DNA of 64,000 nucleotides from Chaetoderma sp. LZ-2023a (GCA_034401795.1 CM067372.1:20865207-20929206); one strand, 5' to 3'; positions 21,656 to 34,093 are shown, counted from the stretch's first letter. Numbers and translations: made by a program. The notes: generated by a model not told the origin, from the letters alone.

Positions 21656-21832
21656 ATTCTGTCCATGTATATATACCCATGTGCCTAACCCATAATCTTA
21701 CAATCTGCAGTAGCATAATAACGTCCTCTAAGCAGCATTGACGTAGTTAATATAGTTCATGATTAATCGTATGATCGCGATTATTTTTCTTAAATGATCG
21801 CGATTATGAAAAGTGAATAATCGTGCAACCCT

Positions 21833-23730
21833 AAATAGAGGGCAGGAGAAATATAGAATAGAGGGCAGGAGAAATATAGAATAGAGGTCAGGAGAAATAT
21901 AGAATAGAGGGCAGGAGAAATATAGAATAGAGGGCAGAAGAAATATAGAATAGAGGTCAGGAGAAATATAGAATAGAGGGCAGGAGAAATATAGAATAGA
22001 GGGCAGGAGATATATAGAATAGAGGGCAGGAGAAATATAGAATAGAGGTCAGGAGAAATATAGAATAGAGGGAAGGAGAAATATAGAATAGAGGTCAGGA
22101 GAAATATAGAATAGAGGTCAGGAGAAATATAGAATAGAGGGCAGGAGAAATATAGAATAGAGGGCAGGAGAAATATAGAATAGAGGGCAGGAGAAATATA
22201 GAATAGAGGGCAGGAGAAATATAGAATAGAGGGCAGGAGAAATATAGAATGGAGGGCAGGAGAAATATAGAATAGAGGGCAGGAGATATATAGAATAGAG
22301 GGCAGGAGATATATAGAATAGAGGGCAGGAGAAATATAGAATAGAGGGCAGGAGAAATATAGAATAGAGGGCAGGAGAAATATAGAATAGAGGGCAGGAG
22401 AAATATAGAATAGAGGGCAGGAGAAATATAGAATAGAGGGCAGGAGAAATATAGAATAGAGGGCAGGAGATATATAGAATAGAGGGCAGGAGAAATATAG
22501 AATAGAGGGCAGGAGAAATATAGAATGGAGGGCAGGAGATATATAGAATAGAGGGCAGGAGATATATAGAATGGAGGGCAGGAGAAATATAGAATAGAGG
22601 GCAGGAGAAATATAGAATAGAGGGCAGGAGAAATATAGAATAGAGGGCAGGAGATATATAGAATAGAGGGCAGGAGAAATATAGAATAGAGGGCAGGAGA
22701 AATATAGAATAGGGGCAGGAGATATATAGAATGGAGGGCAGGAGATATATAGAATAGAGGGCAGGAGATATATAGAATGGAGGGCAGGAGAAATATAGAA
22801 TAGAGGGCAGGAGAAATATAGAATAGAGGGTAGGAGAAATATAGAATAGAGGGCAGGAGAAATATAGAATAGAGGGCAGGAGAAATATAGAATAGAGGGC
22901 AGGAGATATATAGAATAGAGGGCAGGAGAAATATAGAATAGAGGGCAGGAGATATATAGAATAGAGGGCAGGAGAAATATAGAATAGAGGGCAGGAGAAA
23001 TATAGAATAGAGGGCAGGGGATATATAGAATAGAGGGCAGGAGAAATATAGAATAGAGGGCAGGAGAAATATAGAATAGAGGGCAGGAGATATATAGAAT
23101 GGAGGGCAGGAGAAATATAGAATAGAGGGCAGGAGAAATATAGAATAGAGGGCAGAAGAAATATAGAATAGAGGGCAGGAGAAATATAGAATAGAGGGCA
23201 GGAGAAATATAGAATAGAGGTCAGGAGAAATATAGAATAGAGGGCAGGAGAAATATAGAATAGAGGGCAGGAGAAATATAGAATGGAGGGCAGGAGAAAT
23301 ATAGAATGGAGGGCAGGAGAAATATAGAATAGAGGGCAGGAGAAATATAGAATAGAGGGCAGGAGAAATATAGAATAGAGGGCAGGAGAAATATAGAATA
23401 GAGGGCAGGAGAAATATAGAATAGAGGGCAGGAGAAATATAGAATAGAGGGCAGGAGATATATAGAATAGAGGGCAGGAGATATATAGAATAGAGGGCAG
23501 GAGATATATAGAATAGAGGGCAGGAGAAATATAGAATAGAGGGCAGGAGAAATATAGAATAGAGGGCAGGAGATATATAGAATAGAGGGCAGGAGAAATA
23601 TAGAATAGAGGGCAGGAGAAATATAGTATAGAGGGCAGGAGAAATATAGAATAGAGGGCAGGAGAAATATAGAATAGAGGGCAGGAGAAATATAGAATAG
23701 AGGGCAGGAGAAATATAGAATAGAGGGTAG
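21833..23730. repeat. 23-bp minisatellite, about 82 copies
   Basis: The unit is AGAGGGCAGGAGAAATATAGAAT. Common variants swap AAATATAG for TATATATAG, GGGC for GGTC, or AGAGG for GGAGG, so subunits can be ordered into higher-order blocks. Copies abut directly without spacers, which rules out CRISPR. No gene is contained. Confidence 0.97.
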
Positions 23731-23772
23731 AATATTGTTAGCTAATGAAGAGTCAGCTGATAACTTTAACTT

Positions 23773-23983
23773 AACCCTTTAACACTCAAATTTGTTCAAG
23801 ACAATTTCAATCTTTTCATGGATTAGAGATTATTTTTGAAAATTTATCACTGGAATGACGGCCTCAGTAATAGGTGCAGTCAATCCAGTGATAAATCTCC
23901 AAAAAATAGTCTTGGTCTGCAAATGGACATTTCTCAAGACCCGTGCAGAAGCTGTTTTTGGTCAAATTTAGTGCTAAAGGGAT
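23773..23983. repeat. Foldback element, family 1
   Basis: Ends AACCCTTTAACAC and CTAAAGGG; the interior arms ATTTTTGAAAATTTATCACTGG and its complement fold back. It is the same family as 34763-34999, 36415-36753, 37965-38175 and 38570-38800. No coding capacity. Confidence 0.8.
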
Positions 23984-24088
23984 AACTCAATAATTTCCCA
24001 TGCCTCAACCCAACATACCTATCCCAGATAGCTTGTTTGCTGTAAGACTACAGGCAAGAATTGCGACTAAGATATACATGATTTATGA

Positions 24089-24262
24089 TCTTACATGTAT
24101 GAGGGGAGATAACTACTGCTAGGGGAGATAACTATCGCTAATGGAGATAACTACTACTACGGGAGATAACTACTGCTGGGGAGATAACAATTGATAGGGG
24201 GAGGTAGCTACTTGTATGGGTGATAACTACTACCGCTATGGGCAGATAACTGACACTAGAAC
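24089..24262. repeat. Degenerate GGGGAGATAACTACT repeat
   Basis: About eight imperfect copies of a 17-20-bp unit containing GAGATAACTACT. No gene is visible in 24263-24746 except AT-rich unique sequence. Confidence 0.75.
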
Positions 24263-24746
24263 ATAAAGCAGAGATACAAATATTATCTACATAAATCTTA
24301 TATTTAATTACCAATGATCTTATTGTAATTATGACTGTAATTATGACTGTTTTATTTGTATATAGTTCAGTTATTATATATTATTCGCCTGCGGTAAAAT
24401 GCTGACTATTATCGATGGCAAATATTGCATTTAGTCAATCGTTTTTCAAAAGTATTCAGTATCATGTTAAGACCGTTGTAGGCCGCAGCATAATTTGAAA
24501 ACATTTTGACTGATGGTCGATGCTATTGCCTCCACTTGGAGTCATGACATTTAGTCATTGTTATAAAAATAGTGAGCTGTAATTTAACTGAAGCCGGATA
24601 ATCAGTGTTATCAACATCTGTAATAGAGAATATTGGCCCTGTTTATTCCCCCACTGGACTATATTCAGCTATGCCTCCATACATGCATGCACATGTGCAC
24701 ACAAATGGCACAGATTTTACAAATGACCACCTGACTGTCTGTTCTT

Positions 24747-25000
24747 CTCCTTCGATCAATACTCACCATTCTGTTACTTCTGATATACAGCTGGCCCTGA
24801 CAGCGGCTCTAGGATTATAGACTTAGAAAGCTTTACCGACTCCTGGGAACCGGGTACCCGGCTCCCCACTGCCGAGTACCCGTTTACCATAGAGCGCATT
24901 CTTGTTTGCATAGCAACAAGTGCAATACATGCTTTTCGCATTAAGGATTTTAGTGTTTTTAAAAGAATCTAAGTCTTTAATCAGTGATAGTTTGTGTGTT
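24747..25000 (+). repeat. Extra DIRS left end, tandem to copy B
   Basis: 254 bases containing the whole left inverted repeat plus part of the leader, directly followed by a second left end at 25001 that begins with the same CTCCTTCGATC. The two are nearly identical over their full length. The first unit stops exactly where the second terminus starts, so the boundary is an element end rather than a random breakpoint. Confidence 0.9.
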
Positions 25001-26072
25001 CTCCTTCGATCAATACTCACCATTCTGTTACTTCTGATATACAGCTGGCCCTGACAGCGGCTCTAGGATTATAGACTTAGAAAGCTTTACCGACTCCTGG
25101 GAACCGGGTACCCGGCTCCCCACTGCCGAGTACCCGTTTACCATAGAGCTCATTCTTGTTTGCATAGCGACAAGAGCAATACATGCTTTTTGCATTAAGG
25201 ATTTTAGTGTTTTAAAATAATCTAAGTCTTTAATCAGTGATAGTTTGTGTGTTCTGAAAGGATTAACTAAGGACTATGGAGAATACCGCCCAAGACAACC
25301 AGGTTGTATTGTTCTTTATTATCCATAGTTAAAAGACTTAGGTCTCTAAATTTCGTAGTGTCGCATGTTCCAATTTCTGTCCCCATAGAATCTGGGACGT
25401 GTGCTAACAACGATATATGCCAGACGATCGCCTTCTTTAAACCCCAACAGGCGATCGGCAGATATGAAAATAGGTGTTTGCTACGGTATTTCTAACACGA
25501 ATATCGGCTGACGTCGTTCTCCATAGAATCCGAGCGGGTGATGTCACACCCGGTCGCTCGGATGTTTATGTGAAGAAAAATTTTTTCATTAATTCGCGCA
25601 TCTTATTCTGGGTGCTGCGTACTAAAAATGGTACCGGAAACTTTAGAATGATCAAGTTTACGTGCGATCACGATCGGTTTGCAATGATCGGTGATTTCAA
25701 AATTCTTGAGTAGATGTGTGGTCTGCGGTTTTACCGTGTGAGACAGCAGTTTTGTTATACATTTTGTTGTTTTCTTCACATATCGTGCTGCGTTCGTTAG
25801 GAGTATAATTTATATTGATTAGTAAATATACCCTGAATGCTATGCGATATGATTCCTGGAGCCGTTACACATCCTGGAGGATCTATTATGGGTGTGTTGT
25901 GCCCGCCGCGTACTTGTCGTCATAATCAATGCGATCGTTGTTGTAACGTGGCGGGGTGGGGTGCGGGGAGGTTACGGTTAATTTATGAGTCAAATTATTT
26001 GAAAATTAATTGTCTGCCTTCCATCCGGGTCTCGTTCCGCTTGTTTATTGTAGGTTTGTGCTTATTTTATAG

Positions 26073-28188
26073 GCCAAGCCAGCCCCGCCATCATGTGACG
26101 ACTGCCATAAGTTTGTCCGTGTAATGTTCAAGGACCATGTCTGTTTTATGTGTGCCCTGTGTAATATAGATCATAGGTGTAATGTTTGTGCAGTGTGGTC
26201 CGTCGAAACGATGGTTAAGTTCCTTGCCCAGAAGGACTTGGCTGGGTCTGACGCGGGGTCAGGCGGTCCGAGAGTAAATCGTGGAGCGCCCGGTTCGGCG
26301 GGTGCTCCACGTCCCCAGCTGGAGGTGGCGGAGATGGCACCGCCGGCGTGGTTTGGTCCGGCTCTGCAGGGTTTTTCTGCATAGCGTTCTGACCACGCTG
26401 GTGTCGTCCCATCTACCAAAGGTTGGGGGGCAGTTTCTCCCCATGCCTGGTACGGATCCTGTCCTCGGACAGGATTCTGGACTGGTTACCGAGGGGGCCG
26501 TCTCGTACGGCCCCCTGGCAGTCCCGTCTGGCTTCGGCCAGACAGGTTTCTGTTTCTCTGCGGCCACCTCCGGGTGGTCCAGTAGCGGTGGCCGGTCCGT
26601 CAGGTGTGGGAGCCATCCGCCAGGACGGTTCCACGGTTGACTCATCTAGTGACGACTCTTCAGAGTCTGAAGACGAGGAGGCCGAGGAGGAGAGGTTGCT
26701 GCGGCCCGTGAAGCCGCAGGTGGAGAATATGGAGGTTGATTCCGTCCTAGACGGAACCGGCCTCCATTTGTCTGGTTTGGCGCAAGCCAGGTCAGCGGCT
26801 CCGCCTGTGGCTGAGGCAAATCCGTTACCGTGCACCGGTTCCGTGCAGCTTGGTTTGGCACCAGCCGTCACGGGAACGGGTGTGCCGGGCCGGGCGTGGT
26901 ACTCACCTATCTCGCCTGGTCCGGCAGTCGGACGTGGGGTGCCGTGGGCGCCCGTGTCCGGCTATGGTTCCGCGACTGCTACGGGTCCGTACGGTTTTCC
27001 GTGCGGACCTACCCCATGGACCGGAGTGTTTCATGGGGTGGCGGCGGAACCGTGTGGTACCGGAGTGCCTGGCGTGTCAGCCGTGGCTCCTTGCTGGGAG
27101 GCCGTGGCTGGCAGACCCGTGAGCACGTCAACGGGTGACGTGTTTGCGGGGGTGTCTTCATCGGAGGTAGATTGGTCAGATGCTCTGGCGTGGCTAGCCA
27201 GGGTTGACCCGTCTGTGGTTTTGGCCACGGCCGATGAAGATGCGCCCCGTCCGTCGGTTGCGTCGATCAGGACGGGGATTTTGCCCGCGGCCCGGATCCA
27301 GTCAGTGGGACTGGATCCACGGTTCATAGAATGGTTGGATGCTATTTATAGCAAACAACTGATGACCAAGGGTCAGCTCCCTGCAGCCTCCAGGGAGGTG
27401 CGGGCAAGATGTCGTATTCCGCGGGGGGAATACGACAGGTATGGTGTAGTCCTGTCAGTCACGGAGGATGACCGATGGGTACTGGGCGTCCAGAGTGCCG
27501 TGCCGGGTCACCCCGGTCCGGCACTTGTGGACAAGTCTCAGGTACACCAGGAAGAAGTCCTGTCCCTATGCGATGAGGGTGTGAGGGCAGCGATGAGCGC
27601 TGTCAACCACTCTTATCGTCTCCTTCAGTCGGTGTGGGCTGAAGCGGGGCAGGCCACCCTGTGCCACCTGTGGCGCTTTCATGTGTCAATGACGGCCTGG
27701 TGCTGTCGATGGACGCATTGGCAAGGGTGCAAGCGCGTGTGACGAAATCCAGGAGGCAAATGGTCATTGACCATATGCGTCCGGCTACGGCAGTCAGGGA
27801 GCGTCTCCTTGGGACACCCCTGACAGGGCCTAGCATCTTCGGTGGCCAAGCGTGGGCCATCTTAGAGGATACCGCCAGTATCGCGCAGAATCGGTTAGCG
27901 GTAAACCTACAGCTAGTGCGACAAGCGCATGCACTAGGGCCTGTGGGGAAACCGCTAACGGGACAACCTTCAAAGGAGCAGAAGAAGCATAAGGGCAAGG
28001 CGAAAGCTAGGCCTGTTGCGACTTCTGCTTCAGCTGGGGTTTCAGAGCCGCCGCCGGCGAAGAAGCCCAGGAAGGTTGTAGAGGCGCCTACCCTCCCCAA
28101 TGTTGCTCCTGACCGCCCTAGAGGTGGGAAGGGCAAGGGAAAGGGTAAGGCCTCAAAGGGCGGACAGAAGGGGCCGAAGCGTACCTGA
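26073..28188 (+). pseudogene. DIRS B Gag, frameshifted
   Basis: Begins with a Cys/His cluster (CDDCHKF, VCFMCALC, HRCNVC) that continues upstream of the first ATG (26124) to a TAG at 26070-26072. The middle is Gly/Pro/Val-rich and acidic. The C-terminal third is basic and Lys/Gly-rich (GKGKGKASKGGQKGPKRT), as expected for an RNA-binding Gag. An extra T near 26375 and a missing G near 27650 break the frame relative to copy C. The final TGA at 28186-28188 lies in the loop of a short perfect hairpin. Confidence 0.8.
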
Positions 28189-28299
28189 GGGTACGAAAGC
28201 TCCCTTCATATCCGCCTGGACCGCGCCTGTGTGACAGGAACAGCGGTGCCAGTTATACCCGTCGTGCCTAGAACGAAATGGTTCTCTCTCTCTCTCGTT

Positions 28300-30215
28300 A
28301 AGAAAGAGTGGGGGGGCGGACTGCGAGCCGGACAACCCCGTTAGACGTCGAGGCGTCTATGGTGGGTGGAAGGCACATGCGTTTCGTCGAGGCCTGGCAA
28401 GGTGTGACGTCAGACAGTCTGGTCCTGGGATGGTTATCCCAGGGTTACATGCCGGAGTGGTGGGACTTTCCACCACAAAATCTGTCTTTGGCACCTGTCT
28501 GGACACTTGTACCAAGGGAGCCTGACAAGTTAGAAGCCGTTCAAAAGGAAGTGTCGGGTTTGCTTCTGAAGGGAGCAATAAAACCAGCAAATCGAAACAC
28601 TCCAGGCTTCTATTCAAACATGTTCCTTGTCCCCAAGAGCACAGGGGGATGGAGACCCATACTCAATCTCAGGCCATTAAATTGGTTTATCCATACGCCT
28701 CGGTTCCAGATGGAAACGCCGAGGTCGGTAATGCGGGATTGAGGAAAGGAATGTGGTGTGTATCGATCGATCTGAAAAATGCATATTTCCACATTCCTAT
28801 GAATCGGAGTTGGCACAGGTTTCTGAGATTTGCGTTTCAGAATCAAGTATGGGAGTTTACAGTCTCCCGTTTGGCCTGTCGACAGCTCCGAGGGTTTTCA
28901 CAAGAGTGGTCCTTGCGGTGACGGCGTTTCTCAGAAAAGAGAACGTGGCGCTACACACCTACATAGACGACTGGCTGCTTAAGGCAGACTCGGCAGCCAG
29001 GTTGAACGTGGATACTGCTCTGACTCTGAAGTTACTTTCAGATCTACGCTGCATAGTCAACGAGGAGAAATCCGAGTTGACGCCCACTCAACATTTCGTT
29101 TATTTGGGGATGCGATTCGACCTTGAGGAGGGCAGGGTTTACCCATCAGAGCCCAGAGTGGTGTCTCTGTTAGCCATCCTCAAGAGTTTTCGAGTGGGAA
29201 ACCACATTCAAGGCGAGGCGGTTCCTTCAGATGCTGGGCATGATGGTCTCCATGGAGCAGGTTATCCCGTACGATGCTCTAATGCGAAGGCCTATCCAGT
29301 TGTATCTGATGTCTCTGTGGAAACAGAGAACAGAACCCCTGTCAAAACTGTTGCCAGTTTTGGAGCCGATAATATCGCATCTTCTATGGTGGAAACAGCG
29401 TCAGAATCTCCTATTAGGGGTTTCGCTGCACCTACCCCGCCCCCAGCTGTCCGTCTACACGGATGCATCGCTGGAAGGGTGGGGTGCCTGCCTGGGAGAA
29501 CCAGGTCTCGGGCACATGGACTCTCCCGGAGAGTCAGCTGCATATCAATCTGTTGGAAATGATGGCAGTGGAACTGGCGTTGGAAGAGTTCCTTCCGATG
29601 ATCAGGGGCAGGGTGATATTGATACGGTCGGTCGATTCGACAGTAGTATCATATATAAATCGCCAAGGCGGGACCAGGTCGCCCACTCTGTGTATCAGGG
29701 TGTGGCACTTGATTCAATGGTGCAGGAATTACTTGGTTGTTTTGAAAGCAGCTCGTATTCCTGGCCGATTGAACATTCTGGCGGATGCTTTGTCTCGCAG
29801 ACAGAGAATCCTGCCAACAGAATGGTCCCTCAACCCTCCAGTTCTGCGACGGATCTTCGAGCATTGGGGCAAACCCAACGTGGACTTGTTCGCCACAAAG
29901 GAAAATGCTCAAATCATGACATATGTCTCGCCGATTACAGATCCAAATGCCGTCGATACAGACGCTCTGGCGATAAGCTGGAGAGGGATGCACGCTTACG
30001 CGTACCCACCCACCATTCTTCTACCGAAGGTTTTGGTGAAGGTCAGGGAGGAACCGTGTCTGGTCCTGCTAATAGCGCCGTATTGGCCGAGCAGGGCGTG
30101 GTTCACGGATCTTCTAGATCTGCTGGTGGAAAATCCTGTGCAGTTGCCCGAGATTCCGAACATAATCTCCCAGGCCAAGGGACGCTTCCTACACGAGTGT
30201 CCCGAAATGTTCAAT
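28300..30215 (+). pseudogene. DIRS B RT-RNase H-methyltransferase-like ORF, broken
   Basis: RT blocks: GFYSNMFLVPKSTGGWRPIL and NLRPLNWFI, then a 1-base deletion near 28737, MWCVSIDLKNAYFHIP, a further shift near 28866 and YIDDWLL (the catalytic box). A further shift occurs near 29210. RNase H and the methyltransferase-like part follow as in copy A, with the same 2-base deletion, Asp-to-Val and His-to-Arg changes. The DIRS assignment rests on this domain order and the recombinase that follows. Confidence 0.85.
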
Positions 30216-31240
30216 GACTGCGTGGATGTTATCAAACAACGTTCCACGTCGGAAGGCTTTTCTCGACAGGCTGCTGATTTCATCGCGGCTGCGAGAAGGA
30301 GGTCAACCTTCAAGTCATATAACAACAAGGTTAACAGATTTGCAGACTGGTGTGAAGAAAAGGGTATTGATACCTTTCAATCCACTATCAGCAAATAGCA
30401 GACTTTCTCTGTGAGCTGTTCTTTTGAGGACTAGCTCCCGTCACAGTTGCTGGATACAAGTCAGCTTTGGTATCAGTTATCCCTTGTCTAGCCAACAGGG
30501 ATAGTCCAGAGGTGGCCCAGTTAAATGTGATGTTGAAGGGAATGAGCAATCTCCGACCGAGACAACCGGTAGTCATTCCAGCCTGGAGTCTATCTTTAGT
30601 GCTTAATGTACTGGCCAAGCACCCTTTCGAACCGTTGCGTTCGGCTAGTCTAAAGCATTTGACTCTAAAGGCAGTCTTTCTATTGGCAGCTTCCTCAGCT
30701 AGAAGGCGCAGTGAGATCCATGCGCTTTCGGCAGAGAGGAACCGATTTATTGTTTCTGGAGAAGGTCTGCGTCTTCTGCCAAGAGCAGAGGTTATGTCAA
30801 AGAACCAATCTTTGGGATATCCCGGCAAACCGATCATTATACCGAAGTTAACTAGGTTTGATCGTGATGCCAGTGTCTGGTGCCCGGTCCGTGCTTTGAC
30901 TAAGTACAAGAAACGGACTGACTCGTTACGGTCGAACGATAGACATCTGTGGATCTGCCATAAAAAGTCTTATGGCGCCGCATCCATGGATACTATCTCT
31001 CGTTGGGTGGTCGAATGCATTCAGACTACTCAGGAGATGGCGACTGGGCACCAGGTGCAAGGCGTAAGGGCAGACAATGTCAGAGGAATAGCCGCCTCGA
31101 CCGCCCTTTACAATGGTGTTCCGTTATAGGACATCATGGCCGTTGCACAATGGCACTGTGAGTCCTCATTCACGGATTACTATATGAGGGATGTGTCAGA
31201 CTCAGCCAATCCACTCGCTTTAGCTGTTTTGAAACGATAG
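30214..31240 (+). pseudogene. DIRS B tyrosine recombinase, inactivated
   Basis: It carries the same damage as copy A: a 1-base deletion near 30390, a TGA near 30425, ADNVRG in place of AHDVRG (the catalytic His is lost) and a TAG at 31127-31129. The Arg block and the terminal Tyr block (DYYMRD) remain readable. The ending, LALAVLKR and stop, matches copy C. Confidence 0.87.
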
Positions 31241-31739
31241 TTAGTGACCACACTGCTTTTCACCCTTTTCTCACTTCGGTAAGAAAAGAACCTAAAGCAG
31301 GCATGGTCAGGCGAGAGGATGTCAACCAGATTGTGTCACTGATGGCCGAACCGGTGATTGGTTGGAGGCGGTACGTCTGAAGTCCTGTTATCATAGGGTA
31401 ATTCAACAAGTGAGAGTTTTTTGTATTATGTATATGTATCATGTTCATTCATCTTATATATTCATGCTCATTCCCAGGCTAATACAAGCGATATGCAGGG
31501 AGTAGTTAACCCTCTTGGCATATTGGTGTTTCAGGCGAGATACATGTTCGTTAGTTCTCTCCCTTTTCTTAGGAGGAAAAAGGGGGGGGGCTGTGACGCG
31601 AATGTGATTCGGTTCCGTGAACTTGACGGTCCTTTTAGGTCTCCGTTAGTCAAGTTTGAAGTCTAAAATCTTTCTCCAAGGGGCAAAATTAGCATGTATG
31701 GCTTGCCCCTTCCCACCAGGTTACTGATCAAATCTTGTG

Positions 31740-32088
31740 TATATCAGAAGTAACAGAATGGTGAGTATTGATCGAAGGAGAATGCAGGAAATGTCAATTT
31801 CCCTTTCTCCGAGATCTAACAATACTCACCATTCTGTTACGGACCCAGCCTCCCAGCCCCACGGAGGCAAGCCATAGTTTTCTCTTGTTTGGTGGCTATG
31901 CAAACAATATGAGCTCTATGGTAAACGGGTACTCGGCAGTGGGGAGCCAGGTACCCGGTTCCCAGGAGTCGGTAAAGCTTTCTAAGTCTATAATCCTAGA
32001 GCCGCTGTCAGGGCCAGCTGTATATCAGAAGTAACAGAATGGTGAGTATTGTTAGATCTCGGAGAAAGGGAAATTGACATTTCCTGCA
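31740..32088 (+). repeat. DIRS B internal complementary region and right inverted repeat
   Basis: 31740-31840 joins the reverse complements of the left and right termini. 31893-32051 is the inverted copy of the left repeat 25011-25167. The right-only tail ends GACATTTCCTGCA at about 32088. The cis signals look intact although the genes are dead. Confidence 0.9.
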
Positions 32089-32094
32089 ATCTGG

Positions 32095-32290
32095 CTATCT
32101 CCTCTGAAACCATTTGTCGGACTTGAAAATGAAATATGTTATATGTGAGTTATCCATATAATTGCGGATTGCAGGACCACATTTAGATGTGGTTCCACCA
32201 CTGGGGGTTCAGGTGGTGGTGTAAAAAGTTTAAAGTTGGTTTGAAATCTGGGGCATTTGTGATGGCATGCCAGCGCTTACACATTTTGGT
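32095..32290. repeat. Dispersed repeat abutting DIRS B
   Basis: CTCCTCTGAAACCA, then GTGAGTTATCCATATAATTG and GGGGCATTTGTGATGGCATG resemble the right flank of DIRS C (50174-50460), where the repeat occurs about twice. The family member at 50318 begins CTCCTTCGAAACC. Confidence 0.6.
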
Positions 32291-32661
32291 TTATGTTGCG
32301 CTAAAATGGTCGGATAAAATAATTGATAGCCTATTGAATATCAATGTAGTATCACTAATTAAATAAGGTAAGTATATTCACTTAAATTTATTGTTTGTTA
32401 ACTCTGTTCATTATTTCATCATTATGTTCTGGGATTTGTCATTCTTACCATAATACTTGCATGCTTTACTTGTATAAGTGAAGGTATTGCTTTAAATGCA
32501 TGACATATACCTAATAGTAATGCGAGTTCATATAATATTTAGTAGTTAAAGCTTGATAGACATACCAGTATATGCATGACAATAGCAGTACCATAACATT
32601 GACAGTGAAAGGGTCGAGTCACAATGCACCCTGGCATAATCTATTTTTAATTCTTCAACAG

Positions 32662-32714
32662 CAACATTATCCTTATCCTCAACGTTCAGGACATGGGAAT
32701 CTAGGGTATCAAGG
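32662..32714 (+). CDS. Host gene, small exon 1 of an exon pair (53 bp)
   Basis: A pyrimidine-rich tract and CAACAG precede the exon, and GTAAGA follows. It encodes QHYPYPQRSGHGNLGYQ plus two bases, a Tyr/Pro/Gly/Gln-rich stretch. It enters in phase 0 and leaves two bases over, which fits the first base of the exon at 37204 exactly. The protein family is not recognised. Its peptide resembles that of the exon at 32864, suggesting exon duplication. Confidence 0.6.
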
Positions 32715-32863
32715 GTAAGACATGCATATATATAGTATACACTCTGTGAGATAGTAACCCCACATTAGTATGATCCTCTTCAATTGTTATGTAAATTATG
32801 CAGCACGTTTATTATCGTTAATTGATGCCTTGTTATATTTTCACTCATTCCTTTTTGTCACAG

Positions 32864-32925
32864 CGAATGTATCAGTTTGCTCCTTACCCCCAAAGATCTG
32901 GTTATGCGAGTGGCTATGAGCAAGG
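32864..32925 (+). CDS. Host gene, small exon 2 of an exon pair (62 bp)
   Basis: Preceded by a T-rich tract and CACAG, followed by GTAAGG. It encodes RMYQFAPYPQRSGYASGYEQ plus two bases. The core PYPQRSG is shared with the exon at 32662. Like that exon it starts in phase 0 and ends two bases over, so joining the two exons to each other would break this frame, while joining either one to 37204 keeps it open. Confidence 0.6.
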
Positions 32926-33890
32926 GTAAGGGGTATACTACTACTACTCTACTACTGCTACTGCTTCTACACATTAATACTGCAGCTATACACTCTATGT
33001 TCATTTTCACATTCATATTTGCATTCACATGGCCTTTATTTGCATATACATGTACATCCTAATTTGCATATGAAAAGTTTGCTCCATTTTGACAGCCACA
33101 GATTGTACAAAGTGATACATGAAAATTGTCATTCAGACTTCATTATGGAGTTTCATCAACAAAATGCTGACCTACATGCATATATAATATATATAAGTTT
33201 TACAGAAATTGAGCTGACATTATTCACATTTCACTGATGCAATCTTGTCAGAAATTAAGATGGCACATTCATTATTGTGGAGTGATGTTGTTAAATGTAA
33301 ACTTCCGGGTGAAACATGTTTATGGAATCATTGAGACTACAGCCCATCTAAGGTCTATATAAATACAATTAATCAATGTTTTAAATTTGCAATGGTTGGC
33401 ACTGGTTTGAGTCTAATAATTTTCGGCCATAAAAGTTGTCATGGCTTTAATTGACCAATTCCATGTGTGAATATTGCTTAATTACATGATGAACATTTAA
33501 ACAGATTTTGGAATAAATTTGATGAAATGTTTTAAAATAAGGCGACATATTAGACGCTAGTCTACACCCAGTAATATATGTATTGTACCTGCCACTGATA
33601 CGTCTCTGAGTTTGCAGAACATGGAAGTTGTCATTAAGTACATGCAGTATGGAGCAAATTGTTCATAGTCCTTCTTTGCTTGGCTGATCATGCAGACTGG
33701 ATTGTGCATTGTAGTGGATGTACTGAAAACTGTGTAAATACATCTGCATGATCACAGCACTGTTTGTCTTGATGCACATAGTTTTGTGTAAAGGTGATTG
33801 GTTGTTGGTGACTTAATTATTGCCTATGGTATTATCTGATTAAACTTTGGTGCTGGTTTCACTCATAATTGGAATGAACAGTGAGTATTT

Positions 33891-34093
33891 AACACTTTCA
33901 ATGATGAATTTCCCGTATCTCATTTTCAAGGCAAGCGGACAGGAAGTGTTGAATATTTTGAAATTTATTTTAACTGGAAGACGTTGCTGCTTTAATCAGC
34001 AACAGCTTCCAATCAAATTAATTTCAAAATATCGAACACAATAAGCTTTATATCATAAAGAATATACCTTTTCCGGGATTTGTCAGTGAAGGG
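33891..34093. repeat. Foldback element, family 2
   Basis: Arms GAATATTTTGAAATT...AACTGGAAG and CTTCCAATCAAATTAATTTC fold back around a GCTGCTTTAATCAGCAAC loop. Related copies: 35110-35225 (half), 36300-36370, 36890-37030, 41455-41625, 50505-50705 and 56870-56965. 34094-34762 and 32926-33890 hold no gene. Confidence 0.75.

Larger units (their letters stand above)
25001..32088 (+). mobile_element. DIRS copy B, full length but inactivated
   Basis: Left inverted repeat 25011-25167, leader, Gag 26073-28188, RT/RNase H/methyltransferase-like 28300-30215, tyrosine recombinase 30214-31240, internal complementary region 31740-31840, right inverted repeat 31893-32051, terminus near 32088. Frames are broken in every gene. 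It shares with copy A, but not with C, a set of specific indels, stops and active-site changes. No target duplication is seen, as expected for recombinase-based insertion. Confidence 0.93.

Noticed and set aside
21833-23730. Possible CRISPR array
   Set aside because: Repeats abut with no unique spacers, and the window is eukaryotic; it is a minisatellite.
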